A stretch of 33,345 nucleotides of DNA, taken from Anaerolineae bacterium. Its GTDB lineage: Bacteria; Chloroflexota; Anaerolineae; 4572-78; J111. Below the pieces are notes generated by a model. That model did not search any database and had not been told where the DNA came from. It worked only from the letters and a program-made list of their open reading frames with translations. The stretch covers positions 1-33,345 of the forward strand of contig JAJVIM010000041.1 in NCBI GenBank assembly GCA_022071955.1, written 5' to 3'. Both the position numbers and the translations under genes were made by a program. Position 1 is the first letter of the stretch, and the number at the start of each line of letters is the position of its first letter. Below, in pieces: positions 1 to 7,322 of the stretch.

Positions 1-2
1 CC

Positions 3-320
3 ACGGCGACGAACACGCCCGTCCCGCCGACAAATACACCCATTCCGCCGACGGCGACGAACACACCCGTCCCGCCGACGAACACGCCGGTTCCGCCGAC
101 GGCGACGAACACGCCCGTCCCGCCGACAAATACACCCATTCCGCCCACGGCAACGAACACGCCCGTCCCGCCAACAAATACGCCGGTTCCGCCGACGGCG
201 ACGAACACGCCTGTCCCGCCGACAAATACACCCATTCCGCCGACGGCGACCGCGACACCCGTCCCGCCGACAAATACGCCGGTTCCGCCCACGGCGACCA
301 GCACCTCTGTCCCTACGCCT
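3..320 (+). repeat. Thr/Pro 48-bp tandem repeat with 96-bp period
   Basis: Six full 48-base units and part of a seventh run from the window edge to about 320. Each encodes a 16-residue Thr-Ala-Thr-Asn-Thr-Pro-Val-Pro-Pro type segment. Odd units carry Thr-Asn-Thr-Pro-Ile-Pro-Pro and even units carry the Val form, so the true period is 96 bases (32 residues). The array is the interdomain linker of the partial gene and continues upstream of the window. Confidence 0.93.
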
Positions 321-1025
321 TTGCCGGAGAGTGATTTGATTTTTGCCGACAGCTTTGAGTCGGGCGCGCTGAATGCCTGGTCAGCGGTGGTGGATCAAAA
401 TGGCGACCTTGCGGTCTCGTCCGCGGCGGCGCTGGTTGGCGGCAACGGCCTGGCTATGTCGATGAATAACAGTGGTTCAAACACCTATCTGCCGTTTGTG
501 GTCAAAAGTATGCTGGCTACAGTGGCATCCAAAGGCAGCCTGCCGCCGGCCTACCTGCGCGACGACTCGCCGCAAAGTGAGGCGCGCTATCGGGCCCGCT
601 TTTATTTTGACCCCAACAGCATCGCGCTGAATAACGGCACCACGCACCGCATTTTTACTGCCCGCAGCGCCAGCGTCGATGTCGTCGTTTTGGATTTTCG
701 GCGGTCAAACAACACTTACCAGCTTCGGGCCGGGCTGCGCACCGACGGCGGCAAAACTATTTTCACCGGCTGGTACACCCTGTCTGATGCGCCGCACGCC
801 GTTGAGTTTGACTGGCAGGCCGCCACCGGCGCCGGCGCAAACAACGGCTACCTCAGCTTGTGGCTCGACAGCGTTCTGCAGCAAACGCGCAGCGGCATCG
901 ATAACGATACCCTGCGGATTGATGAGATTTGCCTCGGCCCGGTCACCGGCATCAGCGGCACCGTTAACGGCGCGGAATATTTTGATGATTTTGTCTCGCA
1001 CCGGGTCAATCCAATTGGGCCGTAA
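3..1025 (+). CDS. Partial secreted/surface protein, Thr/Pro linker plus C-terminal beta-sandwich-like domain
   Basis: The reading frame is open from base 3 to a TAA at 1023-1025, so this is the 3' end of a longer gene whose start lies upstream. About 106 residues of Thr/Pro repeat precede a domain of roughly 230 residues. That domain opens with Phe-Ala-Asp-Ser-Phe-Glu-Ser-Gly, an entry motif I associate with secreted carbohydrate-binding or LamG-like jelly rolls. It has alternating hydrophobic strands and no membrane anchor at the C-terminus. The Thr/Pro linker suggests an extracellular protein with spaced domains. I do not recognise a specific family, and the lectin-like fold is inferred from the pattern only. 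A TTG at 321 is an internal Leu codon, not a start. The next gene begins 18 bases downstream, so co-transcription is likely. Confidence 0.82.
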   Translation, partial: TATNTPVPPTNTPIPPTATNTPVPPTNTPVPPTATNTPVPPTNTPIPPTATNTPVPPTNTPVPPTATNTPVPPTNTPIPPTATATPVPPTNTPVPPTATSTSVPTPLPESDLIFADSFESGALNAWSAVVDQNGDLAVSSAAALVGGNGLAMSMNNSGSNTYLPFVVKSMLATVASKGSLPPAYLRDDSPQSEARYRARFYFDPNSIALNNGTTHRIFTARSASVDVVVLDFRRSNNTYQLRAGLRTDGGKTIFTGWYTLSDAPHAVEFDWQAATGAGANNGYLSLWLDSVLQQTRSGIDNDTLRIDEICLGPVTGISGTVNGAEYFDDFVSHRVNPIGP

Positions 1026-1043
1026 TAAAGGAATGAGTGCCAA

Positions 1044-2558
1044 ATGAACCAGCGACAAACGAACAAAATTCAGACTGTTTCCCGGCGGTGGGCGCTGGCG
1101 GCTGGCAGCCTGTTACTGGTCAGTTCGCTGGGCTGCTCGCTGGCCCAACGGCTGCACGCCCCGGCGGCGCAACCGCAGCAGGTCAGCGTGCGCCAGTTAG
1201 AACCAACCCGCACGCCGCTGCCCACGCTAACCGCCACCGCCAGCCCATCACTCACGCCGCCGCCAACTTCTACCCCAACAGACACACCGCCGGCGACCGC
1301 TACGCCGCTGCCAACCACCCCACCGGTAATCAGCGCGCCGCTGCCTGCGCCACTGCCAACGGATACACCGCCGCCGCCGGTAGCTGTGGCCGCTGTCGCG
1401 CCCAAACCTGTGGTGGTTGCGCCGCCCACTGCCACCCCGCCCCCAACGGATACACCGACGCCGCTGCCAACGGCCACACCCAACTACACCTATCGCGCCG
1501 AGGAAATGTATCAGGATCACACCTCAAACCCGTTTCTCACCGGCTACGTGGCCGTGGTTAATGCCCAGGAAATTCCCATCGGCGGAGTCAAAGCGGTCGG
1601 CGTTTTTGAACCCGGCGATATTCATTACGAGAGTCCTCTTTCCGAGTGGTTTTTTAATGGCGCCACCGCGCCGGGCGCTGTCGAGAAAGAAAGCAGCGTA
1701 AAATTTGAGCCGCCGGGCGGCATTCAGCAGGGAACCTGGACCCTCCATTTGGAAGACCCCAACGGCACGCGCCTGTCTTCGGATTGGGCCTTTGCCACCG
1801 ATCCCCAAAAGCCGGAGTGGTTTTATGTTAAGTTCAAACAGCCGCCGCCCACCAGCCCGGCCGGCCCGGCCATTGTCGCCGCGCCGCCGGTTAATCCGGC
1901 AGCGCCCGCTCCGGTGGCGGCAGTGAACCCGCTCGTGTTGCCCACGGCCACGGTGGCTGTGGCCGCGGCCGCTCCCGCGCCGCCAACGGCCGGCTGGGCC
2001 TTTGCCAACATCCAGATTATCAACAATGGCGATGGCAGCGAAACTGCGTACGGTGAAATGATTAACAACACCGGTTCCGCGCAGTTGGTTGACCACATTT
2101 CTGGCGCGTTTTTCAACGGTCAGGGCCAGCCGTTGCCCACCCCCGGCGATACTTACGGCTATTGGCCGCTCGATGTTGTGCCGGCCGGCGCACGAGTGCC
2201 ATTTCAGCTAACGGCATACAACACCCAAAACGTGGGTCGCGTCGATATGACAGTCGCCTCGCAGCCGGATAGCCAGCAGCCGCGCCAAAATTTTGAAATC
2301 TCCAACACCGCCGCCACCAGTGACGATGGCGCTTACTGCGTAACCGGCACTGTCCGCAACTCCGGCGCGCAGTTGCACAATTACCTCACCGTGGTGGTGC
2401 TGCTGTATAACGATCAGGGCCAGGTTATCAATTTTGAAAGCGATCAGGCGGCCTCGCCCGAAGCAATTGTGAGTGGCGGCACTTTTGGCGTGGACGTGTG
2501 CCTTGATCCTCTGGGGCAGCACGTGGCCCGCTTCGATCTGCGCAGTTTTGGCCAGTAA
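1044..2558 (+). CDS. Exported Pro/Thr-linker protein with C-terminal FxLYD-like domains
   Basis: This 504-residue product starts with a basic N-terminus and a hydrophobic segment (about residues 16-31) ending at Leu-Gly-Cys. It is a signal peptide or imperfect lipobox, because the residue at -3 is Ser. A Pro/Thr-rich linker (about 50-150), a first globular domain (about 150-265), a Pro/Ala linker and a C-terminal region (about 325-504) follow. The C-terminal region has the Ile-Asn-Asn-Thr-Gly-Ser and Tyr-Cys-Val-Thr-Gly motifs and ends in Cys-Leu-Asp-Pro-Leu-Gly. Repeated short beta-strand patterns and the Leu-Tyr-Asn-Asp-x-Gly turn resemble FxLYD domains. The last two Cys could form a disulfide. 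The same C-terminal region recurs in the product of 5220-6323. An AAAGGA ribosome site sits about 12 bases upstream. Function is unknown; the neighbours suggest a role near copper handling at the membrane. Confidence 0.85.
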   Translation: MNQRQTNKIQTVSRRWALAAGSLLLVSSLGCSLAQRLHAPAAQPQQVSVRQLEPTRTPLPTLTATASPSLTPPPTSTPTDTPPATATPLPTTPPVISAPLPAPLPTDTPPPPVAVAAVAPKPVVVAPPTATPPPTDTPTPLPTATPNYTYRAEEMYQDHTSNPFLTGYVAVVNAQEIPIGGVKAVGVFEPGDIHYESPLSEWFFNGATAPGAVEKESSVKFEPPGGIQQGTWTLHLEDPNGTRLSSDWAFATDPQKPEWFYVKFKQPPPTSPAGPAIVAAPPVNPAAPAPVAAVNPLVLPTATVAVAAAAPAPPTAGWAFANIQIINNGDGSETAYGEMINNTGSAQLVDHISGAFFNGQGQPLPTPGDTYGYWPLDVVPAGARVPFQLTAYNTQNVGRVDMTVASQPDSQQPRQNFEISNTAATSDDGAYCVTGTVRNSGAQLHNYLTVVVLLYNDQGQVINFESDQAASPEAIVSGGTFGVDVCLDPLGQHVARFDLRSFGQ

Positions 2559-2590
2559 CAGCGCCAAGCCCAAATAATGGAGGAATTTTA

Positions 2591-3145
2591 ATGAAAGTGC
2601 ATCTCCAATTTCGATGGCTTTCTCTGGTAGTTTTGCTTTTGCTGCTAACAACCGGGCTGGCCACCGCTCACGCCGGCTACGATCACTCCGAGCCGGCCGC
2701 CGAAGCTGTGCTGGCCACCCCTCCGGCCGAAGTTCACGTTTGGTTTGCCGAAGAACTGTTCCGGCAGGCAGGCGCCAATTCGCTGGCCGTGTTTGGCCCA
2801 ACCGGCGCTCAGGTAGATCGGGGCGACAGCCGCATTGACGACGACGACCGCAGCCACATGCTGGTTTCTTTGGCGGATAATTTGCCAAACGGCCGCTACA
2901 CGGTGCGCTGGCAAACGTCGTCGGCGGATGATGGCGACGAAGACAGCGGTGAGTTTGGTTTTACGGTGGGAACAACCGCCTTGGCCGTGGCCCAAACCCA
3001 GCCGGCCGCCGATGTCGCCGTGCCGCTGGCCAGCCCTACAGCCACGGGCAGCCTTCTGCCCTGTTTGGGTGGACTGGTGTTTGGCGTGCTGGCGGTGGGG
3101 ATGGCACTGGCTCCGGGCAAGCAAAAATGGGGGGGCATCTTTTAA
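2591..3145 (+). CDS. CopC-domain protein with C-terminal membrane anchor
   Basis: This 184-residue protein has a signal peptide (residues 1-26, cleaved before His27), a CopC-type beta sandwich (about 27-126), a short linker and a C-terminal hydrophobic segment (about 156-173) that would anchor it. CopC proteins bind Cu(II) in the periplasm or on the outer face of the membrane, using the new N-terminal His and an Asp-x-His pair late in the domain. His27 is present, but the late motif reads Asp114-Gly-Asp116, so the usual second His is replaced by Asp. Copper affinity may therefore differ, or the protein may have another role. A strong GGAGGA site lies about 8 bases before the ATG. The stop codon overlaps the start of the CopC-CopD gene, so the two are probably translationally coupled. 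Confidence 0.88.
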   Translation: MKVHLQFRWLSLVVLLLLLTTGLATAHAGYDHSEPAAEAVLATPPAEVHVWFAEELFRQAGANSLAVFGPTGAQVDRGDSRIDDDDRSHMLVSLADNLPNGRYTVRWQTSSADDGDEDSGEFGFTVGTTALAVAQTQPAADVAVPLASPTATGSLLPCLGGLVFGVLAVGMALAPGKQKWGGIF

Positions 3146-5187
3146 TGAGCCGGGTGATTCGCGACCGTTCAATATTACTCCTGCTGTTGGGGTTGTTGCT
3201 GGCAATGTTTGGCGCAGCGCCGGCCAGCGCGCACGCCATTTTGGTGCGGTCGCTGCCGGTTTTTGACGCCGAGCTGGCCCAGCCGCCGGCCAAAATTGAA
3301 CTGTGGTTCAGCGAGCCGCTGGAAAATGGCGTCAACCGGGTACGCTTGCTCACCTCTGCCGGCAAAAAGATCAGCCTGCCCGCGCCGGCGCTGGACCCCG
3401 CCGACCCCACTCACCTGACGATTGAGCTGGAGCCGCTGCCGCCGGGAATTTACACTGTGGCCTGGAAAAACCTGTCGCAGTTTGACGGCCACGAATGGTC
3501 CGGCTCGTTCCCGTTTACCGTGCTCAACGCCGATGGCACCCGGCCGGCGGGATTGGCTGTTTCCGCCGCCGAAGATAACCGCAACCCCGTCCCCTCGCCG
3601 GGCGAAACATTGGCTCGCTGGCTGGCCCTGCTGGGTGGCGCGCTGTTTTTTGGCGCACCCCTGTTTCTGCTATTGGTAGTCCGCGCCGATAACCTGCTGC
3701 TGGCTCGCGCCCGCAACCTGGCGCTGCAAGCGTTGTGGGTGGCCGTGCTGGCCATTGTGCTGGGGGCGTGGCTGCAAATTCTGTTGCAAACCGGGCGATT
3801 GGGCGGGCTGGCGGCTCTGCCATCGCTGTTGCTGGAAACACGCACCAACGCCCTGATTTTCACCCGGCAGATTTTGGCGTTGAGCGGCCTGCTGCTGGTG
3901 CTGAATTTGCCGCAGCCGCGGCCGCTGCACAATCAGGAAACTACTCTTTTTGTGCAGTTGCTGGCCGCCGGCGCGGGCGCAATTTTATTGGTTGTGCTGC
4001 TCACCGCCCAAACCGCCGCGGGCTGGGGCTGGATGACCGCGGCGCTGGTCAGTTTTGGCCTGGCCGGCGTCACCCTGGTTTTTCCACAACTGGTTGCGGC
4101 GTTGCAGCGCCAGCTTTGGCCGGCGTTGCTGCTGCTGGCCGGGCTGCTGTTGTTCACGTTTTCCGGCAGCAGCCACGCCAATGTTCTACTTGATACGCCC
4201 TGGCCGTTGCTGGCCGACTACGTGCATCTGCTGGCGGCGGCAACCTGGGTGGGCGGGCTGCTGTTGCTGGCGCTGCTGGCCTGGCAGCTTCGCCGCGCCA
4301 ACACCGGCAGCGAGCAACTGCCGCAGCTTGTCCTGCGTTTCTCACTTTTGGCCAGCCTGAGCGTGTTTGTCCTCATCCTGACCGGGTTGTTTAGCAGTTT
4401 GGTACAATTACCGGATTTGGCCGCGCTGGGGCAAACGCCGTACGGGTTGGTGCTGCTGGGCAAGCTCGGGCTGGTGGCGCTGGCCTGGCTGATGGCGCTG
4501 CTCAATAACCGGCAGGTTCATCGCCGGGCGGCCAGTCTGCACACCCCCGCCGGACAGCAACAATTTCGGCGGCAGGTTGGCCTTGAGGCCGTGGTCAGCC
4601 TGGCTATTATGGTTACGGTGGCTATGCTCACCCAAACCACCACCCCGCGCAATTTGGCTCAGGAAGTCGCTGTCCAGCAACCGGCCATCCCCTTTAACCA
4701 GGTTATCAAGGCCGATGACTTTTACATTTATCTGCAAATTGACCCCAATCGGGTGGGGCGCAACACGTTTTTGGTTCATCTCTATAAAGAAGACCAAACT
4801 GCCGTGGGCGACGTGCAGTTGGTGCGCCTGATTTTTGATTATCAGGACGAGCCGCTCGGCCAGACCAAAATCGATTTGAAGGCTGGCAGCCCGACCGATT
4901 TTTCAGCCACCGGAGCGTATCTCAACCGCGGCGGCAATTGGCGCGTATCCGTTTACGTGCGTCGCCGCGGACTGGATGACAGCCTGGTTCACTTTGATCT
5001 GGCGGTGCCGGTGTCTGGACAGGGCGCGCCGGTTCCCGGTTGGCTGCAAAACAGCCTGCCCGGCCCGGATTTACTACTGGCGATGATGCTGCCGGTCGCC
5101 GGTTTGGGCAGCTTACTCGCCCTGCTGGGCTGGCGGTTTTGGCCCAAATTACGAACGCTCATGGCGTTGATGATCAGCCTGGTTTAA
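3145..5187 (+). CDS. CopC-CopD (YcnJ-type) copper transport membrane protein
   Basis: From the ATG at 3145 the product has 680 residues: a signal peptide (1-29), a CopC domain (30-126) with N-terminal His30 and an intact Asp114-Gly-His116 motif, then a multi-span CopD region (about 150-500) and a C-terminal beta-rich outer domain before a last membrane span (about 640-665). CopC-CopD fusions of the YcnJ kind are associated with copper uptake across the cytoplasmic membrane, with CopC capturing Cu(II). The 3145 ATG overlaps the previous stop codon (TAATG) and has a G-run ribosome site just upstream. An in-frame ATG at 3127 would add six residues that are not needed. The gene sits between a CopC gene and a protein related to that of 1044-2558. 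Confidence 0.9.
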   Translation: MSRVIRDRSILLLLLGLLLAMFGAAPASAHAILVRSLPVFDAELAQPPAKIELWFSEPLENGVNRVRLLTSAGKKISLPAPALDPADPTHLTIELEPLPPGIYTVAWKNLSQFDGHEWSGSFPFTVLNADGTRPAGLAVSAAEDNRNPVPSPGETLARWLALLGGALFFGAPLFLLLVVRADNLLLARARNLALQALWVAVLAIVLGAWLQILLQTGRLGGLAALPSLLLETRTNALIFTRQILALSGLLLVLNLPQPRPLHNQETTLFVQLLAAGAGAILLVVLLTAQTAAGWGWMTAALVSFGLAGVTLVFPQLVAALQRQLWPALLLLAGLLLFTFSGSSHANVLLDTPWPLLADYVHLLAAATWVGGLLLLALLAWQLRRANTGSEQLPQLVLRFSLLASLSVFVLILTGLFSSLVQLPDLAALGQTPYGLVLLGKLGLVALAWLMALLNNRQVHRRAASLHTPAGQQQFRRQVGLEAVVSLAIMVTVAMLTQTTTPRNLAQEVAVQQPAIPFNQVIKADDFYIYLQIDPNRVGRNTFLVHLYKEDQTAVGDVQLVRLIFDYQDEPLGQTKIDLKAGSPTDFSATGAYLNRGGNWRVSVYVRRRGLDDSLVHFDLAVPVSGQGAPVPGWLQNSLPGPDLLLAMMLPVAGLGSLLALLGWRFWPKLRTLMALMISLV

Positions 5188-5219
5188 TCCTGCCGTAACT
5201 AGTGAAAGGAAACAGATTG

Positions 5220-6323
5220 ATGAAACATCGCTTTTTACCGGCACTGGATGTGCTCACCTATCTGGCCATTGGCCCGCTGATTGTGTTTATTGTGTTAGCC
5301 ACTGGCCTGGTGGCCAGCCTGGCGTTTATTAAAGTGGCCGCGCGTACCGGCCTGTCGTCGGAGCCGGCCAGCGCGCCAATCTACCGGCCGGCGGCCCTGC
5401 CGGATGCGCTCGCCGCCCCCAACGTGGTTTCTCATTTGGCCGAACCGGCCGCGCTCCGCGAACCGGCCCCCACCCGAACTCGCAGCCAGCACCCACTGCC
5501 AACACCCACGCCGGGGTTTATCAGCCGCTGGCTTGGGCTGGTGATAAACGTACTCAGCAGCCCGGCCACACCAACCATTCGCCAGCATTTACCCACCTTA
5601 ACACCCACGCCCGGCAGCGGCCAGAGCGCTCCGGCGCTCGTCCCGATGGCAGCGGGACCGGCTGCGGCTGAAACCCCCATTCCCGTCGCGCCGGATGCGC
5701 CGGCCAGCGTGCCTCAGCCGCCAGACGAAACCAGCCCGGAGGAGATCAATCAGGTTGGGGTGGGTTGGTCTGTTGTGGGCACTCAAACTACTTTTAATGA
5801 AGGCGAAGCGGTGGTAATGGGCGTGCTGATCAATAACACCGGCTCGCCTCAAACAGCAATCGAACTGACCGGCACATTTTATGACGCGCAGGGGAAGGTT
5901 ATTCAGGACCAGATCGACACATCGAGTTACGTGCCGGTGGAGATTATTCCGGTTGAGGCCCACATTCCATTTGAGCTGGATGCGATCAGCCCCCAACCTG
6001 TTTCCCGGGTTGATGTGCAGGTTAAGTCCAGCCCGGCCACCGACTCGCCGCGGCAGGATTTTCAGATCACCGGGCTAAAGCAGTGGACGGATACGGACGG
6101 GATGTACTGTTTGAGTGGTCAGGTTGAAAATCCGGGCGACCCGGTGCAGGGGTATCTGGCGGTGTACGCCACGCTATACGATAATATGGGGCATTTGGTC
6201 AGCTTTAGTGATTACGCCCCAAGCATCGATGATCCAAGCGGCCAGGGTGCGGATTTTGAAATGTGTCTGGACCCGCTCGGCCATACAATAACCCGCCACG
6301 AGGTTAAAGCGTTGGGCTACTAG
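5220..6323 (+). CDS. Membrane-anchored Pro/Thr-linker protein, paralogue of the 1044-2558 product
   Basis: This 367-residue product has an N-terminal transmembrane anchor (about residues 9-30) with no cleavage site that I can see. A Pro/Thr-rich linker (about 45-170) and a C-terminal region (about 175-367) follow. The last part clearly matches the C-terminal region of the 1044-2558 protein: both have Ile-Asn-Asn-Thr-Gly-Ser, Pro-Arg-Gln-(Asn/Asp)-Phe, Tyr-Cys-(Val/Leu)-(Thr/Ser)-Gly and Cys-Leu-Asp-Pro-Leu-Gly at matching spacing. The two Cys probably pair outside the cell. I chose the ATG at 5220 because the GAAAGGA at 5204-5210 is well spaced from it, whereas a GTG at 5202 has no such site. 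Function is unknown. Its place directly after CopC-CopD suggests an accessory role on the membrane surface. Confidence 0.84.
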   Translation: MKHRFLPALDVLTYLAIGPLIVFIVLATGLVASLAFIKVAARTGLSSEPASAPIYRPAALPDALAAPNVVSHLAEPAALREPAPTRTRSQHPLPTPTPGFISRWLGLVINVLSSPATPTIRQHLPTLTPTPGSGQSAPALVPMAAGPAAAETPIPVAPDAPASVPQPPDETSPEEINQVGVGWSVVGTQTTFNEGEAVVMGVLINNTGSPQTAIELTGTFYDAQGKVIQDQIDTSSYVPVEIIPVEAHIPFELDAISPQPVSRVDVQVKSSPATDSPRQDFQITGLKQWTDTDGMYCLSGQVENPGDPVQGYLAVYATLYDNMGHLVSFSDYAPSIDDPSGQGADFEMCLDPLGHTITRHEVKALGY

Positions 6324-6440
6324 CGCGTCTGGTCTGCAAATAACAACTGCAATCAGGGCATACATCCAGGCTAACCTGAGGCCTGTAAATATAAATAAAG
6401 TTCATTTTAGTAAGTAGACCAAATGAAGAAAAGGAGAAAA

Positions 6441-6857
6441 ATGTATAAACAATCTGTTACTCTAAGTATCGGTATCTTATTTGTAGTTATGCTTTTCCTG
6501 GCAGCCTGCGGAGGCGTTCAGACCGCCAGTGGACCGACTGAGGTCCACGTTACGTTAAACGAATTTAAGGTCAAGATGGACAAGACCAGCATTCCGGCCG
6601 GGGCGGTGAAGTTTATTATTGATAATGCCGGCGCGATGGAACATGAATTGGTCCTGGAAAAGGCCGGCGACGACGATATGCCGTTTGAGGTCAACGGTCA
6701 GGCATCAGAAGCTGAGGCGATTCAACCTGGTAAAACAACCACGTTAGAGTGGACAATTGACAAAGCGGGCCAGTACCAGTTGGCTTGCCACGTTGACAAG
6801 GACAATGTAATGCACTACGCCTTAGGTATGGTGCAACCGTTTACCGTTACCGAGTAA
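6441..6857 (+). CDS. Cupredoxin-like (plastocyanin-type) copper lipoprotein
   Basis: This 138-residue protein has a lipoprotein signal with lipobox Leu-Ala-Ala-Cys23, so it should be tethered to the outside of the membrane. The mature part is a small beta-sandwich of cupredoxin length. Candidate type 1 copper ligands are His68 (in Met-Glu-His-Glu), Cys116, His125 and Met130. In related proteins the end of the site is Cys-His-x3-His-Tyr-x2-Gly-Met. Here the His-Tyr-x2-Gly-Met part is kept, but four extra residues separate it from Cys-His. Cupredoxins carry single electrons or bind copper. Given the CopC and CopD genes upstream, copper binding or delivery is the likeliest job. The ATG at 6441 follows AGGAG at 6432-6436; an ATG at 6423 lacks a comparable site. 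More AT-rich codon choices than its neighbours suggest a somewhat separate history. Confidence 0.85.
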   Translation: MYKQSVTLSIGILFVVMLFLAACGGVQTASGPTEVHVTLNEFKVKMDKTSIPAGAVKFIIDNAGAMEHELVLEKAGDDDMPFEVNGQASEAEAIQPGKTTTLEWTIDKAGQYQLACHVDKDNVMHYALGMVQPFTVTE

Positions 6858-6879
6858 CAAGACACCCAAACCCTAAACC

Positions 6880-6914
6880 CGCAGTTCCAGCAGTTAAACA
6901 CTGCTGGAACTGCG
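6880..6914. terminator. Perfect 14-bp hairpin after the cupredoxin gene
   Basis: CGCAGTTCCAGCAG at 6880-6893 pairs perfectly with 6901-6914 across a 7-base loop, starting 23 bases after the cupredoxin stop. No T run follows, so it is not a classical intrinsic terminator. It could stabilise the mRNA end or act with a termination factor. Confidence 0.45.
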
Positions 6915-7188
6915 GACATTGGCGGGCAAGCTATAACCCTGCGCGGGAGCAAAACCACTGAAGCAAGCTCAGTGTTGGCGGTTGGGATTGCGCCCAAAGA
7001 GCATCTACGACTTCGCCATTTGTGCCGGCTTGCCATAACACCATTCATTATTCTTTACTTATAACTAACCATCACCCGGTTCACAATAGAAACCAACAGG
7101 TTACCTCGCCTGGGCCATCGGCCCGGCTCGAAAATCCCCGATTAATACCGTGCGGGCGCGATGAACATATCTCGCTTGCGCGGCACAC
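6915..7188. other. Non-coding gap with possible folded RNA
   Basis: I see no convincing gene between the cupredoxin gene and the promoter at 7189. GGCAAGC at 6925-6931 can pair with GCTTGCC at 7028-7034. A 6-bp hairpin (CACTGA at 6956-6961, TCAGTG at 6969-6974, loop of 7) lies inside. This could be a small structured RNA or chance pairing; I match it to no known RNA family. Confidence 0.25.
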
Positions 7189-7218
7189 TTGACATATTTA
7201 CCAAAAATGCACGATAAT
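7189..7218 (+). promoter_or_regulatory. Sigma-70-type promoter for the 7323 unit
   Basis: TTGACA at 7189-7194 is a perfect -35 box. GATAAT at 7213-7218 is a five-of-six -10 box, and the spacer is 18 bases. The start site would be near 7225, giving a leader of roughly 100 bases before the ATG at 7323. Confidence 0.6.
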
Positions 7219-7322
7219 GAATTTAATCACACCTTTTTTCCTCGCGCCCGCCTTCCAAAAAACTATCCTGAATATCACCCTGAAGCCAAATGTTATTATT
7301 GCAGAATGCCGGGATTTAACCG

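Noticed and set aside
3..320. Possible CRISPR array at the left edge
   Set aside because: Units are contiguous 48-base coding repeats in frame with a Thr/Pro linker; there are no unique spacers.
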